64,000 nt of DNA. Source: PALSA-1440 sp050011195. GTDB taxonomy: Bacteria; Verrucomicrobiota; Verrucomicrobiia; Limisphaerales; UBA8199. Made by a program: the position numbers and the translations under genes. The stretch is taken from contig JBEKJO010000006.1 of the NCBI GenBank assembly GCA_050011195.1, positions 36,438-100,437 of the forward strand. The letters are read 5' to 3'. Shown piece by piece: positions 8,994-18,062 of the stretch. Each line of letters starts with the position of its first letter. The first letter of the stretch is position 1. The notes beneath the pieces are model-generated. The model worked only from the letters and a program-made list of their open reading frames with translations, was not told the origin of the DNA and did no database searches.

Positions 8994-11771
8994 ATGAGCA
9001 TGGCATCACTTCCCACATCGGCCAAGCCAAGCCGCGCGGGGCTGGGAACAATGAGCCTGCTGCTCTTTGTGGTGCTCTCCGTGCTTCTGCGCGGCGACTA
9101 CCTGCCGGGAAATGTCCTGTTCTCGAATGACGGCCCGCTGGGCGAGTTGATGTCCCAGTGCCACCGCTTGCCGGACCGGTTCACTGGTTGCTGGGAAGAC
9201 CTGAACCTGCTTGGCTTCCGCGCTTGGGGCGCGTCTCCCAGCATTAGCTTTGGCTTGCAGTTCTTGCTGGGGCCGGTCGCCTTTTCCAAACTCTACGTCC
9301 CGTTCGCCCTGCTGATTCTGGGCTGCGGAGCGTGGTTCTTTTTTCGCCAGTCGGGTCTCACGCCGGCGGCCTGCTTTCTGAGTGGGCTGGCGGCCACGTT
9401 GAATTCGGGCTTTTTCTCGGCCGCCTGCTGGGGCGTGGCCGGGCACGCGATTACCGTCGGCATGGTTTTCTTTGCCCTCGCCGCGCTGGCGGACACCTCG
9501 TCTCCCTGGCGCTGGCTGCGTGTGGTGTTGGCAGGGCTGGCAGTGGGCATGAGCGTTACCGAGGGCGCGGACATTGGCGCGCTCTTCAGTTTGTATGTCG
9601 GGGCGTTCGTCATTTATCAGGCCGGAATGGCCGAGGGCCCCCGCGTGAAGAACCTCGCCGTCGGCGTGGGGCGGGTGGCGCTGGTGGCCCTCTGTGCGGC
9701 CTGCCTCGCCGCGCAGGCCCTCTCCGGGCTGGTGGCCACAGAGATTAAGGGCATGGCCGGGACAGAACAGGATGTGCAGACCAGGCAGCAGCGCTGGGAC
9801 TGGGCCACGCGGTGGAGCCTGCCCAAGTGGGAAACCTTCAGCCTGATCGTGCCCGGGCTTTTTGGCTACCGCATGGATACACCCGAGGGGGGAGAGTACT
9901 GGGGGGAGGTCGGCCGCAACCCTGCCTGGGACAAGTACCTTGAAAACGGCAAGCAAGGTCCGCCGCCGACCGGGCTTCAACGCTTTTCGGGGGGAGGGTC
10001 TTACGTGGGGGTGCCCGTCGTGCTGTTGGCGTTTTGGGCGGGAGTGCAGGCCCTGCGGCGGAAGGACTCTGTGTTCGGCCTCTCCCAGCGCAAGTTGCTC
10101 TGGTTTTGGCTCGGGGCCAGCCTCATCTCGCTGCTGTTGGCCTATGGCCGTTTCGCTCCATTTTACCAGATCATTTATGCGCTCCCCTACTTTTCCACCA
10201 TTCGCAACCCGGTTAAGTTCCTTCACATGTTCAGCTTCGCCCTGGTCGTGCTTTTCGGATACGGGGTTGACGGCCTATGGCGCCAATACATGCAGCCGGC
10301 GGGACGGAATCCTGCACCGCGGTGGGCCGGGCTGAAGGTTTGGTGGGCCAGGGCGTCCCGGTTCGAGAAGCGCTGGGGGCAGGGATGCGCGCTGGCTCTC
10401 GCTGCGAGCCTGCTGGCCTGGCTGGCGTATGCTTCCTCCCGTCGGTTTTTGGAGCAATACTTGCAAGCCGTCCAGTTCGACGAAGCCAAGGCCCGCGCCA
10501 TTGCCGGCTTCAGCATCTGCCAGGTGGGGTGGTTTGTGCTCTTCTTTGTGCTGGCCGCCGGTCTTATGGTCTTGATCTTGAGCGGCGGTCTTGCCGGGGC
10601 GCGGGCCAGGTTGGGCGCGGTGTTGGTCGGGCTGTTGCTGGTCGCGGACCTCGGGCGGGCGAACCAGCCGTGGGTGATTTACTGGGATTACAAAGAAAAG
10701 TATGCCAGCAACCCGATCATCGACAGGTTGCGGGAAAAGCCTTATGAGCAACGCGTCGCGATGTTGCCCTTCCACGCGCCGCCGCAGTTTGCCTTGCTGG
10801 AGCGGTTTTATCGCAGCCAGTGGCTGAAGCACCTGTTCCCGTACTACAACATTCAGTCGTTCGATACCGTCCAGATGTCGCGCATGCCGGAGGACATCGC
10901 GGCCTTCGAGAAGGCCTTAACTCCGCAGGACCCCACGAATTTCTTCCGCGTCACAACCCGCATCTGGCAGCTCACCAATACGCGTTACCTGCTCGGCGCG
11001 GCAGGATTCCTTTCCCCTCTCAATCGTCGAGCCGATCCGGCGCACCTTCCATTCCGCCTGGCCGAGCGTTTCAAGATTGTGCCCAAGCCGGGAGTTACCG
11101 CAGCCGCCCAGATTGGTCAACTGACCGCCGTGCCCGCGGAGGAGGGGTCTTATGCCCTCATCGAATTCACCCAGGCGCTGCCGCGCGCGAAGCTGTATTC
11201 CAACTGGCAGGTTATCACCAACGACCAGGCGGTGCTGGAGCAACTCGCCGCCACGTCATTCGACCCCGAGCAAAGCGTGTTTGTGGCGGGCGGACTGCCG
11301 GCGGCTCCGCCAGCAGCCGCCACCAACGACAACGCCGGCACCGTCAAATTTACCAGCTACGCCCCGAAGGACATCGTGCTCCGGAGCGATGGACCGGCGC
11401 CTTCGGTGCTGCTGCTCAACGACCGCTTCGATCCGAACTGGAAAGTGAGGGTGGATGGCAAGCCGGAAACGTTGTTGCGCTGCAATTACATTATGCGCGG
11501 CGTCTATCTCCCGCCGGGCGCGCACAGAGTAGAGTTTCGCTTTGAGCCGCCGGTCGGGCCGCTCTGCCTCAGCCTGGCGGCCATTGGGGTTGGTGTGGTC
11601 CTGCTCGGGCTTGTTCTCGTCGCGGGACGGCGAAACGATCTCCAGGTTTCGGGCCGCGCGCCTTGGCCAGAGCCTGCCTCGCCGCGCTCGCCTCCTCCAC
11701 CAGCGCCTAAGCGGGCCGCGGGCGAAGGCGACGCCCCGGGCCGAAAGTGGAAGTCGGGCGCTGTTTTCTAG
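8994..11771 (+). CDS. YfhO-like large membrane protein
   Basis: A 925-residue polytopic protein. About twelve hydrophobic segments occupy roughly residues 20-550. A large external domain (about 560-860) follows, ending in a beta-rich region with NDRFDPNWKVRVDGK and GAHRVEFRF, then a last membrane helix and a Pro/Ala/Arg-rich tail. This layout and the NDRFDPNWKV element are typical of the YfhO family, whose Gram-positive members add sugars to lipoteichoic acid. The start was chosen at 8994: an earlier in-frame ATG at 8931 would overlap the sulfotransferase gene and add a non-hydrophobic leader, whereas the ATG at 8994 has an upstream CGGAG. Role inferred: glycosylation or export of a surface glycan. 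Confidence 0.75.
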   Translation: MSMASLPTSAKPSRAGLGTMSLLLFVVLSVLLRGDYLPGNVLFSNDGPLGELMSQCHRLPDRFTGCWEDLNLLGFRAWGASPSISFGLQFLLGPVAFSKLYVPFALLILGCGAWFFFRQSGLTPAACFLSGLAATLNSGFFSAACWGVAGHAITVGMVFFALAALADTSSPWRWLRVVLAGLAVGMSVTEGADIGALFSLYVGAFVIYQAGMAEGPRVKNLAVGVGRVALVALCAACLAAQALSGLVATEIKGMAGTEQDVQTRQQRWDWATRWSLPKWETFSLIVPGLFGYRMDTPEGGEYWGEVGRNPAWDKYLENGKQGPPPTGLQRFSGGGSYVGVPVVLLAFWAGVQALRRKDSVFGLSQRKLLWFWLGASLISLLLAYGRFAPFYQIIYALPYFSTIRNPVKFLHMFSFALVVLFGYGVDGLWRQYMQPAGRNPAPRWAGLKVWWARASRFEKRWGQGCALALAASLLAWLAYASSRRFLEQYLQAVQFDEAKARAIAGFSICQVGWFVLFFVLAAGLMVLILSGGLAGARARLGAVLVGLLLVADLGRANQPWVIYWDYKEKYASNPIIDRLREKPYEQRVAMLPFHAPPQFALLERFYRSQWLKHLFPYYNIQSFDTVQMSRMPEDIAAFEKALTPQDPTNFFRVTTRIWQLTNTRYLLGAAGFLSPLNRRADPAHLPFRLAERFKIVPKPGVTAAAQIGQLTAVPAEEGSYALIEFTQALPRAKLYSNWQVITNDQAVLEQLAATSFDPEQSVFVAGGLPAAPPAAATNDNAGTVKFTSYAPKDIVLRSDGPAPSVLLLNDRFDPNWKVRVDGKPETLLRCNYIMRGVYLPPGAHRVEFRFEPPVGPLCLSLAAIGVGVVLLGLVLVAGRRNDLQVSGRAPWPEPASPRSPPPPAPKRAAGEGDAPGRKWKSGAVF

Positions 11772-11807
11772 GGCGGCAAGGAACGTGATGATTCGGGCCA
11801 CGCATTC

Positions 11808-11884
11808 CCCACCGTGAGCGAGCGGTGGGCAGTTCAATTTCGGGGTTCGCCGGCGGCTCATAGAGCCCACAAACGCCGGCGAAC
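11808..11884. terminator. Two consecutive hairpins between convergent genes
   Basis: Two perfect inverted repeats lie in the 174-base gap between convergent genes. The first has 7-base arms (11808-11814 and 11823-11829, CCCACCG/CGGTGGG). The second has 11-base arms (11845-11855 and 11874-11884, GTTCGCCGGCG and its complement). There is no T-tract, so factor-independent termination is uncertain, but the position fits a bidirectional terminator. Confidence 0.4.
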
Positions 11885-11945
11885 TCCCGAATCTCTCCGG
11901 CGCGGGCCTCGGCATAGAAACCTTTGGAGGTCTGTGGGTCAGAAG

Positions 11946-13541
11946 TCAGTCCGGCCTGGGCGGGTTTTGGGCCAACCAAGTCTGCCACAAAGGCAAATCG
12001 ACGTAGAGTTCGAGGAAGACTTGAGGGCGCAGTTGGAAGTAACGGACCATGATGTGGGTTTTCTTTTCATCGAGGCGGGCGTGGAGGTTAGCGGAGACGA
12101 TCATTACGGGGGCGAACGGGTCGGCGGGCACTTGGTCCCACCAGCCGATCTGCTTGAGGTTGCGCAAGTACCAGGGCAACGGCCAGTAGTCGCTGTCGGG
12201 CGCCATGACTTTGACCAGCATCCGGGGGCCTTGGGGCTGGACCTTGGCGAGCGCTTCGACCCGGCGGACGAGATTCAAGAGGTCGGGCGAGGTTTGCGCA
12301 TAGACGTAAGGATTCCGCGGGTCGGCAGCGTAGTGCGCGCTGGCCAACTGCGCCTGCCAGGCGAGATGACCCGCCCCGGCCAGGAGCAACAGGCCCAGGG
12401 CGAGCCTCAGGAATCGTCGCTTCAGGCCGCGGAGCAGCGCGGCGGCGCCGACGCCCGCCAGCAGAATCATGCCGTGCCAGAAACTCAACAGGCACCACGG
12501 GGTCTTGTAGGAAATCAGGCTGTAGGCCGCTGTGAGGGCGAAGGTGTAAAGAGCCAGAAACCGGACGAAGCTCGCGCCGGCATTGACAAGTCCTTTGCGG
12601 GCGAAAGCCGCCCAGGCGCCGATGACCGCCAACGCCAGGATCAGCGCCTCGCTCCAGACCGGGCCTTTGGCGACGTGGAAGAAGAGCAGCCGGTGCAGAT
12701 AAAAGCTCCAGGGATGGATATGCGGCGAATCTCCGCCGGCGCGGTGAAGCCACGGCAGATAGGTTCGCACTGAATCGAGCGGCCCGGCGGCATTGGTGAG
12801 GAAGGAGGAGAACAGGAGCAGCGCCACGCCAAGCCAGACAGCGAAGGCGGCGGCGAGATGGGTGAGCTTGAGGCGAGGCGCCTTTGCCGGAGGGGCGGTG
12901 GCGTCCAGCCAGCGATTCCAGACCTGGTTGAGCCCCAGAGCCAAGGCGGCGGCGGCCAGAGTGATGAGGAACGTCTCCTTCGTGGCGTGCATGAGGCCCA
13001 CGCCCGCGCCGGCCAGCAGGGCCCAGCCGATTCTCCGGCTGCGCCAGTAACGCCAGCCGGCAGCGAGTGCCAGGAAGGTAAAAAAGACCAGCAGGATTTC
13101 GTGAATGTAATAACGGCTGTAGAAGACCACCGCAGGGGAGGCGGCCGTGAAAAGGGCAGCCCAGAGGGTGGCGTTCCTGCCCAGGCCGTCGGCGACGAGC
13201 GGCAGGAGAAGGATCAGGCCAATGCCAAAGAGAACGGTGGTGAACCGGAGCCGGTTCTCGGTGAACTGGTCGAAGTCCTGCGGCGCCCTCGTCAGACGGC
13301 TCAGGGCCACGGTGGCGTAACAGAGCGACGGGCCGTGATGTTCGTTGGGATCGTACTGATAGCCGCCGTGTTCCCAAAGCTGGCCGAACTTGATGGCGTT
13401 GACGGCTTCATCGTTGTGCATCGGGCGCTGGTCCAGGGCAAGAGACCAGAGCGCCAGCGCGAGGCCCGCCAGCAAAACGAGGATAGCCGCTAGAGGTTGG
13501 GAAATGGCGGAGACCGAAGGTTTCCATCCGCTATTCTCCAT
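11946..13541 (-). CDS. Agl23-like (TIGR03663-type) membrane protein, GT39-like
   Basis: A 531-residue polytopic protein with about eleven membrane segments. The first external loop reads DQRPMHNDEAVNAIKF, followed by EHHGPSLCY. This is the pattern of the TIGR03663/Agl23 group related to PMT-type glycosyltransferases, in which the acidic pair (D-E) after a histidine in loop 1 is the presumed catalytic site. FYSRYYIHEILLVFF and HATKETFLI are further conserved stretches. The substrate is probably a polyprenyl-linked sugar, with transfer on the outer face of the membrane. The upstream neighbour on the same strand is a lipoprotein gene whose stop lies 19 bases before this start, so the two may be co-transcribed. 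Confidence 0.72.
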   Translation of the reverse strand: MENSGWKPSVSAISQPLAAILVLLAGLALALWSLALDQRPMHNDEAVNAIKFGQLWEHGGYQYDPNEHHGPSLCYATVALSRLTRAPQDFDQFTENRLRFTTVLFGIGLILLLPLVADGLGRNATLWAALFTAASPAVVFYSRYYIHEILLVFFTFLALAAGWRYWRSRRIGWALLAGAGVGLMHATKETFLITLAAAALALGLNQVWNRWLDATAPPAKAPRLKLTHLAAAFAVWLGVALLLFSSFLTNAAGPLDSVRTYLPWLHRAGGDSPHIHPWSFYLHRLLFFHVAKGPVWSEALILALAVIGAWAAFARKGLVNAGASFVRFLALYTFALTAAYSLISYKTPWCLLSFWHGMILLAGVGAAALLRGLKRRFLRLALGLLLLAGAGHLAWQAQLASAHYAADPRNPYVYAQTSPDLLNLVRRVEALAKVQPQGPRMLVKVMAPDSDYWPLPWYLRNLKQIGWWDQVPADPFAPVMIVSANLHARLDEKKTHIMVRYFQLRPQVFLELYVDLPLWQTWLAQNPPRPD

Positions 13542-13560
13542 CCCGGCCCCCTAACGCGGG

Positions 13561-14316
13561 TTATTTGGCCGGGCGGCCATAGACTTCCAGCTCGGTGTAT
13601 TCGTTGAGGGCGCTTTCGGTGCTGCCTTTGGAGTAGAAACGAATGTAGCGGGCTTTGACGCCTTTGGCGTTGATCAGTTTGCCTTCGTAGGTCTCGAAGT
13701 ATTCGCGATCGGTGCCGACGCCCAGACCCGAGGTGTTGTCCCGGTCGTTGTTGAAGATCGTGCGGACGTTCTCGATGAAATCCGCGTCATCGGCAACCTG
13801 CACGATGACGTTGTGATAGACCTTGGCCATGTTGTGGGCGTGCCAGATCACGAGGGCGAAGAGTTCCTGCGGGCTGCCAAAATCCATTTGCACCCATTGC
13901 GTGCCTTTGCGCAGGAAGATGATGCTCTGGTCGGATGCGTCTTTGTCGCCATCGGTGAGCTTCGCCAGGTTGTCGGCGGGGACGTTCTTGTCGCTGCAAG
14001 TGATTTTGCTGCCGGGCGCGATGTTCTTCAGGCCGGGCGGGACCATCATCAGCGGCCGGGGCTTGTTCGGGTCGTAGGGCTCCGTATAGGAGTTGGTCAC
14101 GATATCCTTGGGTGTGCCCTTGAAAGCGGGCGCGGGCAGTTTGATCACCAGCGGCACCATGTCGCCTGCGGCGGCGGGCTGATCCTTGGGGGCGTCAGCG
14201 GCCGGCAAGCATGAGGCGAGGAGGAGATTCAGGACAGCGACAGTCAGGCCAGACAGCAGCGAGAGTGTCATGGGGCGTCGCAGCGAGTTGTGAGTCGTAT
14301 TCAGTTTGTTCGTCAT
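13561..14316 (-). CDS. Lipoprotein with discoidin-like (F5/8 type C) domain
   Basis: A 251-residue protein when started at the ATG at 14316. An upstream in-frame start at 14427 would add an Arg/Pro-rich leader before the signal peptide and is less likely. The signal peptide ends in a lipobox LLLASC (about 34-39). After a Pro-rich linker the rest resembles a galactose-binding-like beta-sandwich, with LTDGDKDASDQSIIF, WVQMDFG, LFALVIWHAHN and a final VKARYIRFYSKGS...YTELEVYG. This is the usual order of strands in discoidin-type carbohydrate-binding domains. It is probably anchored in the inner leaflet of the outer membrane. Ligand unknown. Confidence 0.7.
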   Translation of the reverse strand: MTNKLNTTHNSLRRPMTLSLLSGLTVAVLNLLLASCLPAADAPKDQPAAAGDMVPLVIKLPAPAFKGTPKDIVTNSYTEPYDPNKPRPLMMVPPGLKNIAPGSKITCSDKNVPADNLAKLTDGDKDASDQSIIFLRKGTQWVQMDFGSPQELFALVIWHAHNMAKVYHNVIVQVADDADFIENVRTIFNNDRDNTSGLGVGTDREYFETYEGKLINAKGVKARYIRFYSKGSTESALNEYTELEVYGRPAK

Positions 14317-14461
14317 TCGTTCGATAGTTAAACCAAAGCAGCGGTCGGGGACAAGCCCGATTCCGAGGAGATGACGAACGCCGGGCCGGGGATATTCGAT
14401 GTCCAGGCAAGGACGCGTTCTTACCAACAGGGTTACGGCCCTGCAACAGCCGGATTCAGGC

Positions 14462-16621
14462 CTACGTAAACTGCAACCGGGTCGTGGCCGCCTCAGGGTC
14501 CCAGCCGCGGGACGGCTGGCTGTTGATGGAGGAGACGTCTTTGATCGAGATCTGCCGGCCGCGCGTCTTCGGCCCTTTGACTTCCACCTCGGCCGGACAG
14601 CACGTCTGCTGGTTGATCTTCTGGTAGGGCGCCGGCTTATACCTGATGTAGAGCGCGTCCGGCGTGTCCGGCTCGAAAAACAGGACCCGCGATTTGAGCG
14701 GGATGCAGTGATAGACCTTGTTCAGGATCGTGCCCCCGAACGTAAACCGCTTCAGATACGTCGCCTCGCGATTCGTGTAGGCGAGCGTGAACACCCGGTC
14801 GCGCTCCGGCAGGCCGCAATAAACCAAGTCCGGGCCGACAAAGAACTTCTCCGGCAGCTCGGTCACCTGGTAATGGCCGTCCTTGAAGACGAGGATCAGC
14901 TTGTCGAACTTCGTGCACTCGACGTTGAATTCCTCGCCGGAGACTTTGTGGCCGACATAGCCGGACTCGCGGTCGTAGGCCACTTTGAACGCCTTGAAGG
15001 CAACCTCTTTGGCATCCACCTCGTCGTAACGGCTCGATTTCGTGAGGCGCGGATATTGCGGCCCATACTTGGCGAGCAACTCTTCGAGATGGCCGATGAC
15101 GTGCTTGGTAAGGTTCTTCAGGTTCTTCCGCGTCTCGGCGAGCGCCGCCTTCACCTGCTCCATTTCCTCGCGGTGCTTGTTGATGTCGAACAGCGAGATG
15201 CGGCGGATGCGCACGGTCAGCAGGCGCTCGACGTCCGGGTCCGCCAGTTCGCGAATCAGTTGCTTGCGGAACGGCTTGAAACCGTCGTGCACGGCGGCCT
15301 GGACGGCTTCGTTGGTCTTGCACTGCTCGATTCTCTTGTAGATGCGCTCCTCAATGAAGATGCGTTCCAGCGTGCGGAAATGGAGTTCGTCCTGGAGCTT
15401 GGCTTCCTTGAGTTCGAGTTCCCGCTTGAGCGTCTCGACCAGTTGGGCCGTGTTCTCGCGGAGCACCTCGGACACCGTCATCTCCACTGGCCGGTTGTTC
15501 TTGATGACGACAATGCGGCTGGCGATGGTGACCTCGCAGTCGGTGAACGCATAGAGAGCATCCGCCAACTGCTCCGCGCTGACGCCGCTCGGCGCTTTCA
15601 CCTCAATCTCGACTTCCTCGGACGTGAAATCGTTGATGCTCTTGACCTTGATCTTGCCCTTGCGCGAGGCGTCCTCGATGGAGCCGATCAGCGAGTCGGT
15701 CGTGGTCGTTGGCGGGATTTCCTTGATAACGACTGTGGACTCGTCCTTGACCTTGATCCTGGCGCGGACCTTGACTTCGCCCGCGCCGTCCTTGTAGCCG
15801 CGGGCGTCCATGAGGCCGCCGGTCTGGAAATCGGGCAGGCACTTGAACGGCTGCTTCTTGAGGATGGCCACCTGCGCTTTGAGCAGCTCGGGGAAGTTGT
15901 GCGGCAGAATGCGCGAGGCCATGCCCACCGCGATGCCTTCGGTGCCGAGCATGAGCAGCAACGGCAGCTTGCTGGGCAGGGCCACAGGCTCCTTGTTGCG
16001 GCCATCGTAGCTCGGCACGAAGTCGGTGATCTCGTCGTTGAACACCTCCGTGCGCGCCAGCTCGGTCAGCCGGCACTCGATGTAACGCGGCGCGGCGGCG
16101 GGGTCGCCCGTGAAGATATTGCCGAAATTGCCCTGCCCTTCGATGAGGTAACGCTTGTTGGCCAGCACCACCAGCGCGTCGCCAATCGAGGCGTCGCCGT
16201 GCGGATGATATTGCATCGTGTGGCCGACGACGTTGGCGACTTTGATGAAGCGGCCGTCGTCCTTGTCGTGCAAGGCCCAGAGGATGCGGCGCTGGACGGG
16301 CTTGAGGCCGTCCGCCAGATTGGGGATGGCGCGGTCGCGGATGACGTAGGAGGCGTAGTCGAGGAAACTGCGGTTGACCCGGCGATGGAGCGGCAGCTCA
16401 ATCTTGCCCGGAACGAACGGACGCGCCAGCCCAGGCAAGGCGACGTTCTCGGCGAGGACGTGGGTGGCGCCGTTGCTGCCCTTGGCGGGCTTGGACTTCG
16501 GAGCTTCGCCATTGCCGTCTTTCGGAACGGGCGCGGCGTTGACCACACCCGGTGTATTGTCCGGCAGTTCCTGAATCGGCAGTTCCGGCTGGTTGGGATT
16601 GGCCTTTCGTTTGGATGACAT
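14462..16621 (-). CDS. parC: DNA topoisomerase IV subunit A-type protein
   Basis: A 719-residue type IIA topoisomerase A subunit. The winged-helix region shows GLKPVQRRILWALHD (about 106-119) and QYHPHGDASIGDALV (about 137-151). The catalytic tyrosine is Y180 in AAPRYIECRLTELA. A non-conserved 65-residue extension (Lys/Pro/Asn-rich) precedes the core. I see no GyrA box (QRRGGKG) in the C-terminal half, which favours topoisomerase IV over gyrase. The subunit cuts and rejoins DNA to decatenate daughter chromosomes together with ParE. The partner gene is on the same strand at 22.5-20.7 kb, separated by an accessory islet. This copy appears intact. Confidence 0.9.
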   Translation of the reverse strand: MSSKRKANPNQPELPIQELPDNTPGVVNAAPVPKDGNGEAPKSKPAKGSNGATHVLAENVALPGLARPFVPGKIELPLHRRVNRSFLDYASYVIRDRAIPNLADGLKPVQRRILWALHDKDDGRFIKVANVVGHTMQYHPHGDASIGDALVVLANKRYLIEGQGNFGNIFTGDPAAAPRYIECRLTELARTEVFNDEITDFVPSYDGRNKEPVALPSKLPLLLMLGTEGIAVGMASRILPHNFPELLKAQVAILKKQPFKCLPDFQTGGLMDARGYKDGAGEVKVRARIKVKDESTVVIKEIPPTTTTDSLIGSIEDASRKGKIKVKSINDFTSEEVEIEVKAPSGVSAEQLADALYAFTDCEVTIASRIVVIKNNRPVEMTVSEVLRENTAQLVETLKRELELKEAKLQDELHFRTLERIFIEERIYKRIEQCKTNEAVQAAVHDGFKPFRKQLIRELADPDVERLLTVRIRRISLFDINKHREEMEQVKAALAETRKNLKNLTKHVIGHLEELLAKYGPQYPRLTKSSRYDEVDAKEVAFKAFKVAYDRESGYVGHKVSGEEFNVECTKFDKLILVFKDGHYQVTELPEKFFVGPDLVYCGLPERDRVFTLAYTNREATYLKRFTFGGTILNKVYHCIPLKSRVLFFEPDTPDALYIRYKPAPYQKINQQTCCPAEVEVKGPKTRGRQISIKDVSSINSQPSRGWDPEAATTRLQFT

Positions 16622-16669
16622 GGGATGACTCTCCGTCAGGGAAGTCTATTCGCAGGGTGGGGTAATGAC

Positions 16670-17041
16670 TCAGGCCAAAACCAACCCGTGCTGGATGAAG
16701 GGGTGGAAATCAGCGGTGTTGATCGTAGCCAACCTTGCACCACAGCGGATAGCCACTGCCGCAATCATGCAATCGGCCAGCGAGCGGGAACGACGACCAG
16801 TCTTGTTGAAAAGGTCGGCGGCCAAGGCTGCATCACCGGCAAGAAAGCTCTCCGGAAGAGGAAACATCTGCTTCGCGATTGCTTCACCTTGCGGATTGAG
16901 CGGTCCACAAAGATATTCAGCCCAAGCCACGGCGCTGACCCCAAAGCTTTCTCCTGCAGCAGACCACTTCCGAAAGCCAGCATGGGCCGACGAGCCTGCC
17001 ACTGTAGCTCGAATGAGGAAATTAGTGTCGAGATGAATCAT
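16670..17041 (-). CDS. vapC: VapC-like PIN-domain toxin (ribonuclease)
   Basis: A 123-residue PIN domain of usual length. The four acidic metal-binding positions are present: D5 (HLDTN), E42 (VAWAEYL), D90 (SLADCMIAA) and D111 (NTADF). Family members cut tRNA or rRNA when freed from their antitoxin. The gene lies 17 bases after the stop of the antitoxin gene on the same strand, the standard antitoxin-toxin order. It ends 48 bases upstream of the parC start, so read-through into parC is possible. Confidence 0.88.
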   Translation of the reverse strand: MIHLDTNFLIRATVAGSSAHAGFRKWSAAGESFGVSAVAWAEYLCGPLNPQGEAIAKQMFPLPESFLAGDAALAADLFNKTGRRSRSLADCMIAAVAIRCGARLATINTADFHPFIQHGLVLA

Positions 17042-17058
17042 GCGCCGAGCCGTTGGCG

Positions 17059-17298
17059 TTAGCGGCGGGCATCACGGACGGCAGCCATCCATGCGGCCGC
17101 CTTTTTCTCATCCAGCTTCAGGTGCCTCTGGAGCGCTTCGAGCGCCTCCAAAGGCGTGAGCTTGCCAGAGGCTGTCGGCGCGGCTGGTTCCAACACCGTT
17201 AACAGCCCCTTCCCCTTCTCAGGCAATTTCCCAGGCTCGGCGACCACCAGGCGACCATGGTCAATTTCGACTTCCACCGTTAAGTAGCTCATAATCAA
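17059..17298 (-). CDS. vapB: VapB-like antitoxin
   Basis: A 79-residue protein. The N-terminal half (TVEVEIDHGRLVVAEPGKLPEKGKG) resembles a short beta-strand DNA-binding region of AbrB/VapB type. The C-terminal half (LEALEALQRHL...AAAWMAAVRDARR) is an amphipathic helix fit for wrapping the toxin. It stands directly upstream of vapC and should neutralise it and repress the operon. The start may be the ATG at 17298 or the one at 17292; both give the same core. Confidence 0.75.
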   Translation of the reverse strand: MIMSYLTVEVEIDHGRLVVAEPGKLPEKGKGLLTVLEPAAPTASGKLTPLEALEALQRHLKLDEKKAAAWMAAVRDARR

Positions 17299-17342
17299 AA
17301 AATACAGCCTCCGCCGCAGCCACGCGACGAAAATCTGGGCAT

Positions 17343-17444
17343 TTAACGCGGGAACTGAATGCCGTGCTGCCGCCGAACTGAAACGCCAATCTTTTGAAGC
17401 GCACGAACCACCTCCGGGCCGGAAACCTGTGGCAGCCGGTTCAC
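17343..17444 (-). pseudogene. Truncated HicA toxin remnant
   Basis: A 33-codon frame starts with a GTG that overlaps the end of hicB (GTGTGA) and stops at TAA 17343-17345. Its sequence (NRLPQVSGPEVVRALQKIG then VRRQHG) matches the start of HicA toxins, which normally read about SGKEVIRALEKIGF...RQRGSH and continue for 60-80 residues. Here the reading breaks off exactly where the catalytic His loop (GSH) should follow, ending IQFPR. The double-stranded-RNA-binding-like fold cannot be completed, so toxin activity is very unlikely. The remaining sequence between this stop and vapB has no HicA continuation that I can see. Confidence 0.7.
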
Positions 17445-17647
17445 ACGGCTACGACCAGCGCGTCAAAGTGTTCCGGGGGCACGGCCAGCTTGTCCTCTTG
17501 GAGCGCAAGAATATAACCCTCGATCGCCTCGCGGATATTCACGATGGCTTGTTCCCGGCTCTCACCCTGAGAAACACAACCCGGCAGGCTGGGGCACTCG
17601 GCCACCCAAAAGCCGTCTTCGCCCGGATAAACAATGACTTGCCGCAT
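17441..17647 (-). CDS. hicB: HicB-like antitoxin
   Basis: A 68-residue protein with the HicB core: a short strand pair, then DGFWVAECPSLPGCVSQG and an amphipathic helix (REQAIVNIREAIEGYILAL). This is a partial RNase H-like fold that sequesters HicA. There is no C-terminal DNA-binding domain, as in many short HicB proteins. The partner toxin gene overlaps by four bases but is truncated, so this is an orphan antitoxin. It is on the same strand as vapBC. Confidence 0.85.
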   Translation of the reverse strand: MRQVIVYPGEDGFWVAECPSLPGCVSQGESREQAIVNIREAIEGYILALQEDKLAVPPEHFDALVVAV

Positions 17648-17709
17648 ACGCAGAATCTACCGGCCCGCTTTCTCCGGGTCAAGCGCGCTCGGTGGCACGA
17701 ATCGGCGGC

Positions 17710-18033
17710 TCAGGCGCTCAAGGTGTTGAATAACTCATCCAGTTTGTCCGCCAGCGCCTGCACCTCGGCCTGGGTGGGCGGATTGGAAACCGTCAGGGCC
17801 ACCAGCGGCGTGAGGGCGATGAGGCGCGCACGGAGGTCGTCGAAATTGTTCTGGCTGGCCTGGAACTGCCCGCGCCTTTCGCCCGAGACCAACGGCGAGT
17901 TATCGGCCGGCAAGCTGGGATCGAGATTCGGGGCAAGCAATCTTTGGTTTGATTTCCGTCGCCCCGGTTCTACGCCCGCCCGCCAGCTCAAGAAGAAAGC
18001 ATGGCCCACAATTGTGCTTTTATGGGCTTGCAT
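17710..18033 (-). CDS. Small hypothetical protein
   Basis: A 107-residue frame that I do not recognise. The second half (about 45-107) looks protein-like: NNFDDLRARLIALTPLVALTV and a final helix VQALADKLDELFNTLSA. The first 40 residues are Arg/Pro-rich and may not be translated. It could be the 3' end of a decayed gene, because it sits between hicB and the nuclease gene in an islet with other broken genes. Confidence that it is expressed is low. Confidence 0.3.
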   Translation of the reverse strand: MQAHKSTIVGHAFFLSWRAGVEPGRRKSNQRLLAPNLDPSLPADNSPLVSGERRGQFQASQNNFDDLRARLIALTPLVALTVSNPPTQAEVQALADKLDELFNTLSA

Positions 18034-18062
18034 TCCCCAAAGGCGGGGTGTGAACTCGGGGC

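Noticed and set aside
14399..16618. A 739-codon open frame on the plus strand opposite parC
   Set aside because: It is the antisense of a clearly identified topoisomerase gene; long antisense frames are common in GC-rich DNA and its translation lacks any family features.
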